From Hepsetus odoe (taxonomy: Eukaryota > Chordata > Actinopteri > Characiformes > Hepsetidae), in contig CM029384.1 of assembly GCA_017165825.1 (NCBI GenBank), forward strand, positions 6,888,414 through 6,952,413: 64,000 nucleotides of DNA, given 5' to 3'. The translations under genes were made by a program, and so were the position numbers. The notes under the pieces were generated by a model. It did not search any database. It had not been told where the DNA came from and was given only the letters and a program-made list of their open reading frames with translations. Shown here piece after piece: positions 48,901-61,265 of this stretch (its first letter is position 1; the number at the start of each line of letters is the position of its first letter).

Positions 48901-49374
48901 TCAGGTGTGTTAAGATTAGAAACTAAACTCCACAGACTGGTAAATCACCAGCAGCAGGGTTGGGCACCATTGGATTAATGGATTTAAGTTGTAGATCTTA
49001 TTCCTTGATTGGACACACTGTAATATAGGGCTATTGTATCAAGAAGAACTGGTTTCAAAACACCTTACTGGCATACTGTTCCACTAAATAGACAAATGCA
49101 GACTGAACTCAAACTTTTGCCCCACGAATGCTGGGACAGGACCAGCAGCCCCAGACCCAGATAAGGATAAGCAGCTCAGATGAAGATTGGACATTTAGTA
49201 TTTGTAAAATATAGACAGCTGCATCCCATAATACATATTCTGTGCAACTGACACTTTACTTACCTCAATAGTGGGGTCATACTCATCCACAAAGTGGTTC
49301 TGGATGAGCTGGATTGTAAGTGCACTTTTGCCAACGCCACCTGCCCCTACTACCACCAACTTGTATTCAGTCAT
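45997..49374 (-). CDS. Canonical Ras small GTPase (H/K/N-Ras type) with CILL prenylation box
   Basis: Four coding exons: 49264-49374, 47500-47678, 46972-47131 and 45997-46110. Phases 0/2/0 match the H/K/N-RAS gene structure and give 187 aa. The first exon is the classic MTEYKLVVVGAGGVGKS P-loop block. Switch I is YDPTIEDSY and switch II DTAGQEEYSAMRDQYM; ETSAKTRQ closes the third exon. The nucleotide-binding motif reads NKSD, so residue 118 is Ser where mammalian H/K/N-Ras have Cys. ETRQAQELARGYGIPFVETS is closest to HRAS. The tail is GVEEAFYSLVREIRRY, then a lysine/arginine-rich stretch with no extra cysteine, ending RRCILL. X = Leu predicts GGTase-I geranylgeranylation, with the polybasic stretch as second membrane signal, as in KRAS4B. 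It would signal to Raf/PI3K at membranes. Between pold1 and slc17a7 it is a candidate fourth Ras ohnolog; RRAS is excluded because the N-terminal extension is absent. Confidence 0.95.
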
Positions 49375-49489
49375 CCTGCGAGAGAGAAATTCATAGACGA
49401 AAAATTACATCATTTTCTCATCATAACGCATGTGAAAACAGTGCCACGTTACAGTGACTTGCTCTGAACAATCAGCCACTTGGTGTCCG

Positions 49490-50190
49490 ATCAGCTAAAC
49501 AGAGCTCATGTCTCTCCACTACACACTGACCTTCACCAGCCGCCCAAAGCCTAGAGCCAACTTCTGGATCTACTCTTAACCTTCTTAAAGGACTCAATCC
49601 CTTTCACTACATCCACCAAATGAATGCCATCTGTCTTTGTCATCCCTACACCACAAGCCAATCTCAGTCCACTCTCATTCATGGTACCTTGATGGTGGCA
49701 AAAGCTACCAAATACAATCAGGGCAGGGGCGTCTCTCTCTTGAAGACACATCTGTTCTGATTACACCTAATTCACAACCTACTCAATACATACTCTGTAC
49801 TCTGTTGTTTATCCTGTACATTTAGGTTTAATTTAGATTATGTAGCAAACGTTCCTAATTGTGATCTTCACCTTAATAGTGTAATTATAAAATGCGATTA
49901 CATAAATAACTGTATGCACAAAGACAGGGTTGCGCAATCAGCCCCTATCACTTTACACAGAATACTTAAGAACATCTAATCATCATATCCAATCTCATGG
50001 ATGACATTTATGATTGACAGTTCTGAACTTTATCTGTACCGGTCTGGTCTGTGCTGTTATAGTTCACTCCAGTTGTGTTTACACTTTTAAAACCATCATA
50101 GTATTAAGTATTTGTATATGTCTGCCCTGAGAACCGGGCATTTCGTTCCTCTATGTCCTGTATGTATGGCAGAATTGACAATAAAATTGG
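49490..50190 (+). repeat. Retroelement 3'-end remnant in Ras intron 1
   Basis: Includes CAGGGCAGGGGCGTCTCTCT and CTTGAAGACACATCTGTTCTG, then a distal CTGTATGTATGGCAGAATTG followed by ACAATAAAATTGGC. These resemble the conserved 3' ends of fish LINE-type elements. No intact reading frame remains. Confidence 0.5.
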
Positions 50191-50596
50191 CTTTGAAATG
50201 AGTAAACTTTAGTTTTAAAGACTTAGTGTGTCAGTAGTGGTCAGGATGGGCAGCTGTAATGATGATGTAGTTCAGCCGGAAATCTCCAGTTTTGACAGCC
50301 AAGGCCAACTTTACACGCCTATTATACTTCAGACATGAAACTAAATACATGATAAAGCAACTCTCTCTAAAGTAACGGCCTTGTTAATCCACGTTAATCC
50401 GCGATCAGTCACTCAAAGTTCACTCACCCGACAAGAACAGGAATCTAATGTTAGCTAATCTGGCTAAGTGGCTGGCTAGCTAGCTAAGGCATAACGCCTC
50501 ACTCCTTTTTTAACGACTTTAAAAAAAAAACAACCTTCCCACAAATAGCAACAGGATTACATTATAAGATTTTAATAACCTGACAGACTATTTTAC

Positions 50597-51110
50597 CTGG
50601 AACAATGTTGTGAAATCCCTTTCTAGTTCCTGAAGAAAAGCGTAGAAAGCCGACAGTTTGAATGAGGAGAAAAGATTAGCCGCTAAGCCTCATTACGGTC
50701 TCTATAAACAGTGTTCGCTCGTGCGGAGTGTATTTAATGTGTAGCAAGTGTAAAACTATACGCGTTTCATTAAAACGACCATACACATGCGGTTTGTTCC
50801 CAGTTTTGGCATCAAACACGAATAAATCTGATCAAGGCGGCGTATATTAGCTCTCGTCAGCTAAGACGCTCCCTAATTCATTGTGGGCAAGAAAGGGCGG
50901 GGTTATAAGCATAACTGACCAATTAGACAGCGGTTATGGTTAAACTTTCACTTACTATTGGTCAATTACTTAACAGAAAGAACATATGGCCAATCAAAAT
51001 GGAGAATAGCGCTGCAGTTTCTTTTTTAACGCGCTTACGTCAATTTCTCAGCCAATCAGCTTCGTGTACCGCATTAAAGGGACAGCTCAGCACAGAGACG
51101 CTCAGCTGCA
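50597..51110 (-). promoter_or_regulatory. Ras 5' UTR exon and promoter
   Basis: On the minus strand CATTGTTCCAG/GTAAAA gives a donor at 50596, and the acceptor CTCTCTCGCAG lies one base before the ATG at 49374. The exon probably starts between about 50700 and 50870. Upstream are four CCAAT boxes in either direction (50919, 50957, 50990, 51052), a GC box GGGCGGGG (50895-50902) and a CRE-like TTACGTCA (51035-51042). No TATA box. This is a housekeeping-type promoter. Confidence 0.6.
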
Positions 51111-53157
51111 AGTAGTGTGAGTTTATAAAGTTTGGTATATCCAAATTAAATAACACAGGTTTTTTAAGAGCAAAGTACATAGCTATTTAGTCGTATTTTT
51201 TCATGATCCGTGTAATTTAAACCGAGACTTCAAGATCTTCAAAACACACCCAAGGCACCACAAATCACTGCTACATTGCACTTTTACTACTAACTCACTA
51301 ACCTGCATTAGTATTTCACATGCTTTGTGTCTTTTGTACATATATACAATTTGTATTGATTAGATGAATGACTGTAGTTTGTGGCACTATTGCACTATAT
51401 GCATAGCGACGCATCGTAACCTGATTGGTCGACATAGTTTGCACATGAATTTGCTCATCTTTCCCACTAGATGTCACTCACGGTGCAGGAGAGCAGGGTT
51501 GGCTGTCCTACTCTCCCCCACTGACAGATGGATGGAGGGATTATCTTGATTTTAGGCAAAGATTAGAGAAGCACAGATGCCCTCAGTGGGTAGAGAGTAG
51601 AGGATGGTCATCACGAGAATGAGAGATGGAAAAAGAAGGATGAGCAAGAAGAGGGGATGTGTTGGTGGAAAAGATTGTGGGGTGTAAATATCATAGGATG
51701 TAAAGTGCTTATGTTGCAGCACTGAATATCTGCTGGTGATGTCTTTAGGATTACTCTTTAGAATATTACTCCACAATTCTGTATTCACAAGTCACCGCTA
51801 AACCAAGACTAACAAAACTACTAGTCACAGACTGAATTAGTTTCATCATTTTTATTTTACACAGGGAAATTTCACATGTACAATTTATAAACATATACTT
51901 TGATTTTCCAAAAAAGGATCCATTTTAGCTAACGACTTTTTGCTGCATTAATTCATGACACTGATTTAAAAAAAAAAAAAAAAAAAACCTTTGGAAAGGA
52001 GCACAAAAACGAACAAACAAAACAACAAAACGAAGAAAAAACATCAAATCATTGGGGCCAGAATGTGATTTATTTTTAATTCTAGTTATATCCCTGTGTG
52101 TGTGTGTGTGTGTGTGTATGTGTGTTTCCTGTATTAATATATAACAAAGCTTGTGATTTCTGGGAAAACCTTGTACATTTTTTGTAACCTTTAAGAAAGT
52201 TTTCACCCAAACTAACACCAACAAAGCATTTTTTCATAAACAGTTATAATAAAAAGACACACATTTATTTTTTGGGCCAGAGGCCAACTTGTGACGTTTT
52301 AGGGGGTAAGTGATGGCCTACAAGCTTTTCAAATTCAGTATTACATTTTTACCACTCTTACCTTATAACCTGTGGCTGATGTAGCACCGCTGTTTAAAAA
52401 ACCAAGGATCTCCAAAATGGGGATTTTATTGGAAAAGATAAAAACATTCCTTACTTCTAAAATAAAACAAAGTCAGTCAGTCATTTTAGAGCTTTTCTAT
52501 CAGTTCATTCGTCATGAACATTTTACACAATGAGAAGGAAAACTTCTGCATTCAAGTGTGGCAGACAAATAAACATCAAAATGGAAATACTGTATTTATT
52601 TACTTTGAACAAATGACTTCTGTTCTGAAACCATCTGGCATCAAAGATTCCTTGTAACTTAAAGTTAGTAATGAACACTGAATAGAATAGTACTGAATAG
52701 AAACCTTTCAACAAAATCAACAAACAAAAAAGCCTTTCTTACTGCTGGGATGTGAACTGTTTCCTGAAAACTCAATTTAAACTGTTTTTTCTTTTTTCAG
52801 AAAGTGGAGAACATTTGGTGAAATGTTATATTAAGGTTGATTTCGGAGATTCAAGGTTTCTGATAACAGCAGCAAAAAGTGCAGACCATACCTTAAGTCA
52901 CCAAATGTGGTGTAAAATTTGTTAAATGGTAGAGGAAGAGGAAAACAGCTAAGCTTGAGTTCTGACGTTTTGTGCTTAAAGGCTGGAGATGCAACACTGG
53001 ATAGTAGGGGTTCTGGAGGAGGGGATGAGACAGAATTCGTAAGAGAGAAGAGTATGTTGATGGGAATGGATTCACTAGAGGGAGAGGGCTTCAGGCATTT
53101 TCTATCTCCAGAACTTTAGGTCTTGCATTACTTATAGACCACACACACCCACACACA

Positions 53158-53216
<59 letters not shown>

Positions 53217-53666
53217 ACACACCTGGTAACATGAACACTCATATATGATATAAAGCATGGAAAGCAAGGAACTATCAGAGTGGAGAAACACACACACACA
53301 CACACACACACACTATTGTGTGCAATCATTACATATCCAATATTCATCTGCATTACAGCAGTTTTGGCAGAATGCCTAAAATACTTTTGTTAAAACACAG
53401 CACCATCATCGTCCAGACTAATGCACTCGCACACACTCACACAAGCACAGAAACACATTCACATACCTGCTCATTTACTCACACACGCACTCATTCATTC
53501 CTTGCTATGGTGCAGTTTGTGCTGCTTATACACAATAAAATCTGCTGTGCTGAGTTAGGACTTATTTTACACTGGGGATTTTATTGCGCACAGCATGTCA
53601 TTATTCTTGTTACCTCCATAATAATTATTACTTACTGCAGAGTATATGCTATCTACCTTTCTAACA
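51111..53666. other. Intergenic between Ras promoter and slc17a7 3' end
   Basis: No coding gene supported. It has several AC-rich microsatellites (52093-52125, 53138-53221, 53283-53313) and AT-rich sequence. Part of it is probably slc17a7 3' UTR; minus-strand AATAAA candidates lie at 53580-53585 and around 51850. Confidence 0.55.
53138..53221. repeat. (AC)n microsatellite
   Basis: About 40 AC units with short CCACAC interruptions. Confidence 0.95.
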
Positions 53667-56361
53667 CTATGTAAGCTCCCTGTCAGCCTCTCCTCCATAA
53701 AGATAACTATTTCTTCCCACTGGTTGCACGTATTCTTCTGTTTTGTCCCAGTCTGAGACCCACCCCCCTCCACCCCCTGCCCCACCCCCATTAGAACCTG
53801 CAGGATCGGGTTGGTTTATAGCACCATATTGGCCCCCTGTCCTGTAAAGCTCTTCCGTCTCATTGGCCAGCTCGTCTTCTCCCAGAATGCCACACTTTTC
53901 TTCACTGGTGTCTTCAGCATCTGCCCATGGCTGCTTCTCTCCTGATGCAAATATGCCTGAGGAAGATGGGTGAAATGGCACACTAAATTGTTTGGTTTTC
54001 TCATGTAAATCTGAATGTTGATCAGTCAGTGAGGCCAATAGTAGATAGCAAGTAATGGAAGCTCATTACCAGCAATCACAAAACTGAGAAATTAAGTTAT
54101 ATGACAGATACAGTGAGATCAACAACAAATAGATTTAATAAAGTAACTTTAATAGAATTAAGGATAAATTTCTGTCATATATATGAGGGCAGCACAATGG
54201 TGCACTTGTTAGCACTGTTGTCTCATGCTGAAAAATTGCTCCAGTACCCTCCCACAGTCCAAAGACATGCAATGTTGAGTGCATTGAATATGCTAAATTA
54301 CCCCCTAAGAGTATCTGTGTGCGCCTGTATGCCTGGCTGATGGACTGCTGATGGGGTGTTTCTTTGCCTTTCACTCTCTGAGTGCTGGGATGGGCTTCAG
54401 CACCCCCTTGCTTTCATGCAAACTACTTGCATTCACACCAAACCTCTTTTGTTGGCATTTCTAATCCTGGGTAAAAGTGTATTTTTTAAAAGGGGTCTGA
54501 GGATAATGAGACATACCATAGAAGACCACGCCTCCGTAGTGCACCAGTGAGGCAATGAGGAAAACATATTGCCACTCTTCTCGTGTCTGTAAATAGATGC
54601 ACACACATAGCAATCACAACAGCAATACATGTTCACAAATGTACTGATATTATTTGTGAAGAAGTGAAATGCTGGATGCTTGCTTGAGTATGATGATGGT
54701 GTTACAGGTCAGATGTACATGATCATTTTTATTGGTCCAATCACTATCTCCACACATCATGGGCAGCAATACAAATAGTGGTTCTGGTTATTTATTAAAA
54801 CCTTGCACGACTGACGGATGCTTCAGAAACTTGTGTTTGTTTCATGCATGGGTGAATGCATGTCACTGTGTGCTAGGCTCATGTTATTATTAGCAAGTAC
54901 CTTATGTTTGGTCATCGCTCCCACTATTAGGGGGCACACCATGCCTGATAAAGTGCCCACTCCATTAGAAATGCCCATCAGGATGCTGGCATAACGTGGA
55001 GCTATGTCTAGATGATTCACATTGAAGCCTGTCACAAAAGCAGGAAAGAGAGAAAGAGAGATGTTGTGCGAATTTTTGCATTATTAAATAAAAGCTTGAA
55101 TGGTTAGCAACCTCACTTATGTCTGTTACAGTATGTGCTCTTTGGCTGATAATGTCCTTGTTGTGTCCATCAAATGTCTGAAGACGTCTCACTCTCTTAT
55201 GAAGAACAATAGGTGTTGTTCATATAATAAGATTGTAAGATTGTTTTTCCTACATGGGTGCCCAACTTTGGTCCTGGAGGACTTATATCCAGCAAAGTTT
55301 GGTAAAAAAAAAATACTGTTAGTTGCCAAGTTAATGAGTTTGTTTAAATTGTTCTGGAAGTTGGCTCTCTAGGACCAGAATTGGGCCCTCTTGTTCTAAG
55401 ACTTGGGGTCTACTTGGCTTCACCAATCATGACTCAGATTGGCTTCCTTGGTATTAAGAGTCAATTTTACTTCCTGCAATGGATATGCTATAATTATTTT
55501 GCCCCAGACTTTCAGTGCTGATTATATGACAAGTTGATAAAATGTAAGGACCTATCAAAGTCCTTTACATGGAAGCACTTTGATCAGAGGTTCCTTCAGT
55601 TCTGCACTTTTAACAAAAAATGAAAAAACAACATTTGATGAGCAGTGTTCCTGGTAAGTATGTTAAGTGTTATTTCTTTGTTTTTATGCTGTGCGGCATG
55701 TTCTTACCTGAAATAGCAAAGCCACTGAAGCCAACGGCTAACACTAGGAATGATATGGCCACTCCTTTAGTGTGAGAGAAACCCACCACCAGCAGCAGAG
55801 TAGCCTCCATTCCGAATCCTGCAAACATACACACGTTAGCCACAATACTTTGCATTTTGTACATTAATAAAGCAGCTCATAGCTCAGTTTTTCACACGTA
55901 ATTGGTCAAATTGGTCTGTACCTCCTTTTGACTTCTATGGCATATTGCTTTAATACCATTCGATCTTTCATCATGATTTAATATTCAGGATGAACCATGA
56001 CTAATCCTGTAACTACTTTGAAGAATGTGTGTGATAGTCATCGGCAGAATGAATATAGTATGTGCCATGTGTAACATCCTTAATAATGACTGTACTGGGG
56101 TTCAGGAGGAACAGCTGACACACTCATGAGCAGCCACACAAGAGCATATTATCATTTTATAGTTGAATTTCTGCGCATACCTGTTCGCTGCTCTGTGAAA
56201 TATTATTGCATTCACTCATGCATCAGTGAATGTGTCAATGTGATGTCTGTGTGTGTAAGTATGACGGTCTCATGCATCACTGAATACTGCCCCAGCTGCT
56301 AAACCTAGACTAGACATTACAAAAGCAGTATAACACACAAACACATACACACACACACACA

Positions 56362-56420
<59 letters not shown>

Positions 56421-56564
56421 GCTCACCTCCACAGTTCATGAGCTTGCGGACGTTTGTAGTGCTCATTAGGTTGTGTGCCCTCAGGTAGTCTGCCAGCTGC
56501 CCCCCCACTGGCACTACTATGGTCATCACCAGGTGAGGGAGTGCAGACACCAACCCCACCTGAA

Positions 56565-56607
<43 letters not shown>

Positions 56608-57029
56608 CAGAGACAGTTATCAGTATTGTAAGTGAATTAGCCTGTAGTTAAAACTAAAAAATGTTATTTTTGAACCATCGGACTGAAAGGGTTTTGTATA
56701 TATAATGAATGAACAGACTTTTACAAATTCCTTTTACATAAAGTTGATCTTTTGACTGTGACAGTGAGTGTCTCTTTGCACTCTGCCCCTTCACTCCATT
56801 TTATTATTATGCTTATCTACACATTTGAAAGTGTGTATCACCTTGCTGATCTCAAAGCCAAACACCTCCTCGAAGTAAGCGGGCTGGCTGATGAGAAGTA
56901 AGTAGAAGGTCCAACTTCTGCAGAAGTTAGCCACGATGATGGCATAAACTGGCATAGAAGTGAAGAAGTGACGCCAGGGAGTTTTAAATTTCTGCAGAGA
57001 GAAGAAAAAACAGAGGTGTCTCTATCTAG

Positions 57030-57092
<63 letters not shown>

Positions 57093-60000
57093 CACACACA
57101 CACACACAGTCAGCACAGTATATTATAGCAGCAGCAAAATGAGAGAGGAAGAGGTCCAAGGAGAATATGGATATAGAAAAAACCTTTCTTTGAGAAAAAG
57201 ATTTTTGTTGATAGATACATTTTGGAACATTCACACAGTAAAAATGGTAGCTAGTAATAAACATTACAGTGTTAGAGCATAACCTTCAGGGTCTTATAAG
57301 CTATCAAAGAATATCAGATTTCTCAGAACCAAAAAAAATTATTTTATTTTCTTCATTTTTTTAAAAAAGTGTTGTCATGCAAGAAAATGATCAAATTAAC
57401 TTACAAGTGACAGAGGATCAGCCAACATCACTTTGAATTTCAGCAATAAAACCAGTTCTGGGTGGAAAATTGGTGTGCGAGTGTGTGTCTGGGTGTGTAG
57501 TTGCAGAAAGCCCTACATTTTCAAGAAATATTTTTAAACATATTGATTATCCATAAATGTCTGTGTTGTTGTGCATCTGAAGCCGACACTTATTTATGGA
57601 TGACTTGACAAGTCATGCATTTGGCAGCGGTGGCCTAGTGGTTAGGGAGTTGGCCCCAGGATTGGAAGATTGTGAGTTTGAATCCCTTACCAGTAGGCTG
57701 CCCTGAGGTAACCTTGAGCAAGGTACTGTCCCCATCACTGCTCCCAGGGCACTTTCAAACACGTGCCCCCTGCTGCATGTGTTTGTGTAAGGGTTGAATG
57801 CAGAGGTGTGTTTCACTGTGTGCTGTGCCATTTACTCACAATGACAAGAATGGTCACTTTCGTTTGACACTTTTAATGGAAACATTAACGTGTGGTTAAA
57901 ACAAATGTACACCTGAAGGGGATTGACCAGGCCTGCTGTCTCTCCAATGGCTTCCTCAATGTATTTTCTCTCCTCTGGGGTGATGGTTGGATGGACAGCT
58001 GGACTCTCATAAGATACTAAGATCCAGAAGAGATACCATAATACACCAAAACTACCTGATAGAGACAGAGCAAGAAAAACACAGAAGGCAAGAAAACAGC
58101 AGGAAAAAAAAGAAAGAAATATGAATAATTTCTAATAGACTTGACGGATCCAGTTTTTACAGTCTAATTCATTGATTTGAAACTAATTAGCTGCACTCCT
58201 AAGGAATCCTTATTTGATTCGTTAAAAGAAATGTTCTGTATTGTACTTGAAACCTCCCTCAGCTTCCCAAAACCCTTCCCATTAATTCAAGGAGATAATG
58301 AGATTCTGAAATCATTTTGAAATGATATCTGTACATAAGACAAATAATACCTAGAATACACTCCCTTTAAGCTTGGCTATTTGTGCAGGTAGCTGGTGAG
58401 AAACCAAACATTGTATCTACAGGTGGTTGTTACTTACCGTACACATAAAACACAGAAGACCATCCAGAATACTGCACCAACACTCCAGCTAGAGGCATCG
58501 CAACCACAGCTCCAGCATATGAACCTAATTGTATAAAGATTATACACTCATCATAATGATGATATAAAAAATTCTTTATTGGCAAAGTAAAAATGTGAAA
58601 CACAATTTTGCAGTCATGCAGATATAGAAAGATATAGAAATGTTATTTCACTATTCAGTTTCAAGTAGAAAGGGATGTTTGTGCCCACTTTAATGGCTTA
58701 TCCATTTTTTTTTCAAAAAGGAAATCAAATAAGGCTGTTAAGCAGCTTAATCAGTGCCTAATGGACTGTCTGTAGTGATTCTGTCCACTCAATGGGCAGT
58801 GGTGGCCTAGTGGTCAGGAAGCTGGCCCCTGGATCAGAAGTTTATGGGTTCAAATCCCTTATCAGCAGGATGCCCTGAGGTTACCTTGTGCAAAGTACCG
58901 TCCCGATCACTGCTCCCTGGGCGCTTTCAGTAGTTGCCCCCTGCTGCATGTATGTTTGCATTCGAGTGAGGGCTGAACTACGAACTCTTCTGAGTCTACA
59001 ATGTCTGAGCAGTTAAGGATGATTGGCTTCTCACCGCAGAAAGCTGTTGTGGCCAGTCGGCTTCTCTCGAGGGGTGGAGCCCATTTGGCCCATATCCCAT
59101 GGCATGCAGGATATGATACACCCTGTAGGCAAATGCAATAAGAGGAAGTAATGCATGATAAATATTATGCATCTCAAGAAATAAAGAAAAAGAAAAAAGC
59201 ATGATCCCCTATATTTATGCTGTGTTTGAAAAGGAGTGGAGGAGAGATTTCTGTCTGAAAGGCCACTTTTAGAGAAAAATCTGATCTCAAACTATTCAGT
59301 ACTGTGCAAAAGTCTTAAACTACCCCCGTTTCTTCATATTTTGCTTCCATACAGCCAGACTTTGCTGTAATTTTAATGTTTTAATGTATTGTTGAGGAAT
59401 GGTTCTTCAGGCTTCCTTAAGGACAAAGCTTGTGGTTTTCATTTTTAGGTTTTTCTTTTTTTTTTGCTTGTTAGGCTGTACATTGACCTGCATATTAATC
59501 ATTCAAGCAGAACAAAGTCTGCAGTGCAGTGAAGAAGCAGGTGCAGATGATTCTAGAGGATCATCTCAATGATTGGTTTACTGGTGATGCTGAATACTGT
59601 CTACCTTGTATGTTTAAGCACTTTGCAGCCAGTCAGAGTAAAACGTTTGTTCCAATGTATTTAATTTAATCTACTCAGTGTGCCAAAGATAAGACAATTT
59701 GACCCTCAGACCGTAGCATCATACATGGTGAACCTAGACTCATGTTCTGCTGCTGCAAAGCATCCCATTCTTCATGAAGAATATACCAGCTGTGTGTGTG
59801 TACAATCAAACACTGGTATCAGCAAAGTCTGCACTATTACATAGCTGAATTCAGTCTGGATGCTTTTGAACTGCCTGAATGCTTTTGGAGATACAATGTT
59901 TATCCACTACTCTAGGAAGCTTTTAATTAAATTTCAATTAATTTCATTTATATAACTTTTTTATAATATTGTCACAAAGCAGCTTTATGAAGACTGGAAA

Positions 60001-60484
60001 ACGTTTTTTATTTGGTTTGTAAGTATATACAGACACGGGCGCACAGGAAATAGGAAGGAAAATTAATGCATATGAGAATGGTTTTAGTTCTAAACTGAAT
60101 GCACTGAACTGAACATTTGCACCCACACACACACATGCACAAACCACAGATGGCGTACCTCCACAAGACCCTGGCATATCCTAACCATCATGACACATCC
60201 ATAGTGGACCCGTGCAGCGGCCGGTATCAGCATGTTCAGAGTGGACGTGGCCACAATCGCAAAGCCAAACACTCTGAGGCGATCAGAAAGGCAAAAGCTT
60301 TAGAACACTTGAATTCAATGGCATACACAAGCAAGAAACTCAATGTGAGGAGACCCAAAGAACCTGTTGGCTGCAAATTTCTGACAGATGAATCCTCCGG
60401 GAATCTGTGTGACAATGTAACCCCAGAAAAACGATCCATGGATCATCCCCACTGTTTCTGGATCCCATGTGAACTGAGCAGCCT

Positions 60485-60557
<73 letters not shown>

Positions 60558-61214
60558 AAGAGAGAGCGAGAGAGAAAGAGAGAGAGAGAGAGAAAGAGAG
60601 TGAGAGAGAGATTGGAGCGATTGACCGTATTTCTTACTGATTGATCCCCATGACATATTCAGCACTGCCTAACCTATAGTATATCCCTTTACTGCCAATG
60701 GTGTAATAGTTATTCTGCAATTCAACCATAAAGGGACTGTTCCTGCACTACAAGCATTTAAGCAGGGAATGTAACATGAACTGGTCCAGGCTTCATGCCA
60801 GGGTCAAAATCATGACTCTATGAGGCAAATCCAGTTCAGATAAGTGATATGGAACAGTAATAGGAGAGCAGAAAGAAGAATAAAGTCAGCAGTGTGCCTT
60901 ATAATACTCCAGACACCATTGCGCACATTGCTCGTAGTGATCATAGGATTGTGTGCAGCTGCTTGGTCATGGAAACCCATTTCACAGAGCTCCTGATGCA
61001 CAGTTTTTTGTGCTGATGATGCTTTCAGAGGCAGTCTTGAACTCTGCAATGAGTGATGCAAAAGAGGACCGATGATTTATAAGCGCTACATACTTCAGCA
61101 CTTCCCTTCACCAATTCCCTCCATGGGTTCAGCCTACTGTCTACTGACTGTGCTATTTATAAAAATAGATCAAGCAGGGCTCATGGAGCATTTCTTAAAT
61201 TAGTGCAAATGATA

Positions 61215-61265
<51 letters not shown>

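Noticed and set aside
45997..49374. Calling the Ras gene RRAS from its 19q13-type neighbours
   Set aside because: RRAS has an N-terminal extension and a different G-domain end; this protein starts MTEYKLVVV and has canonical Ras intron positions.
60117..60665. Charged and Leu/Ser-rich frames around 60.1-60.7 kb
   Set aside because: They read through slc17a7 exons in the wrong frame and then the (GA)n repeat.
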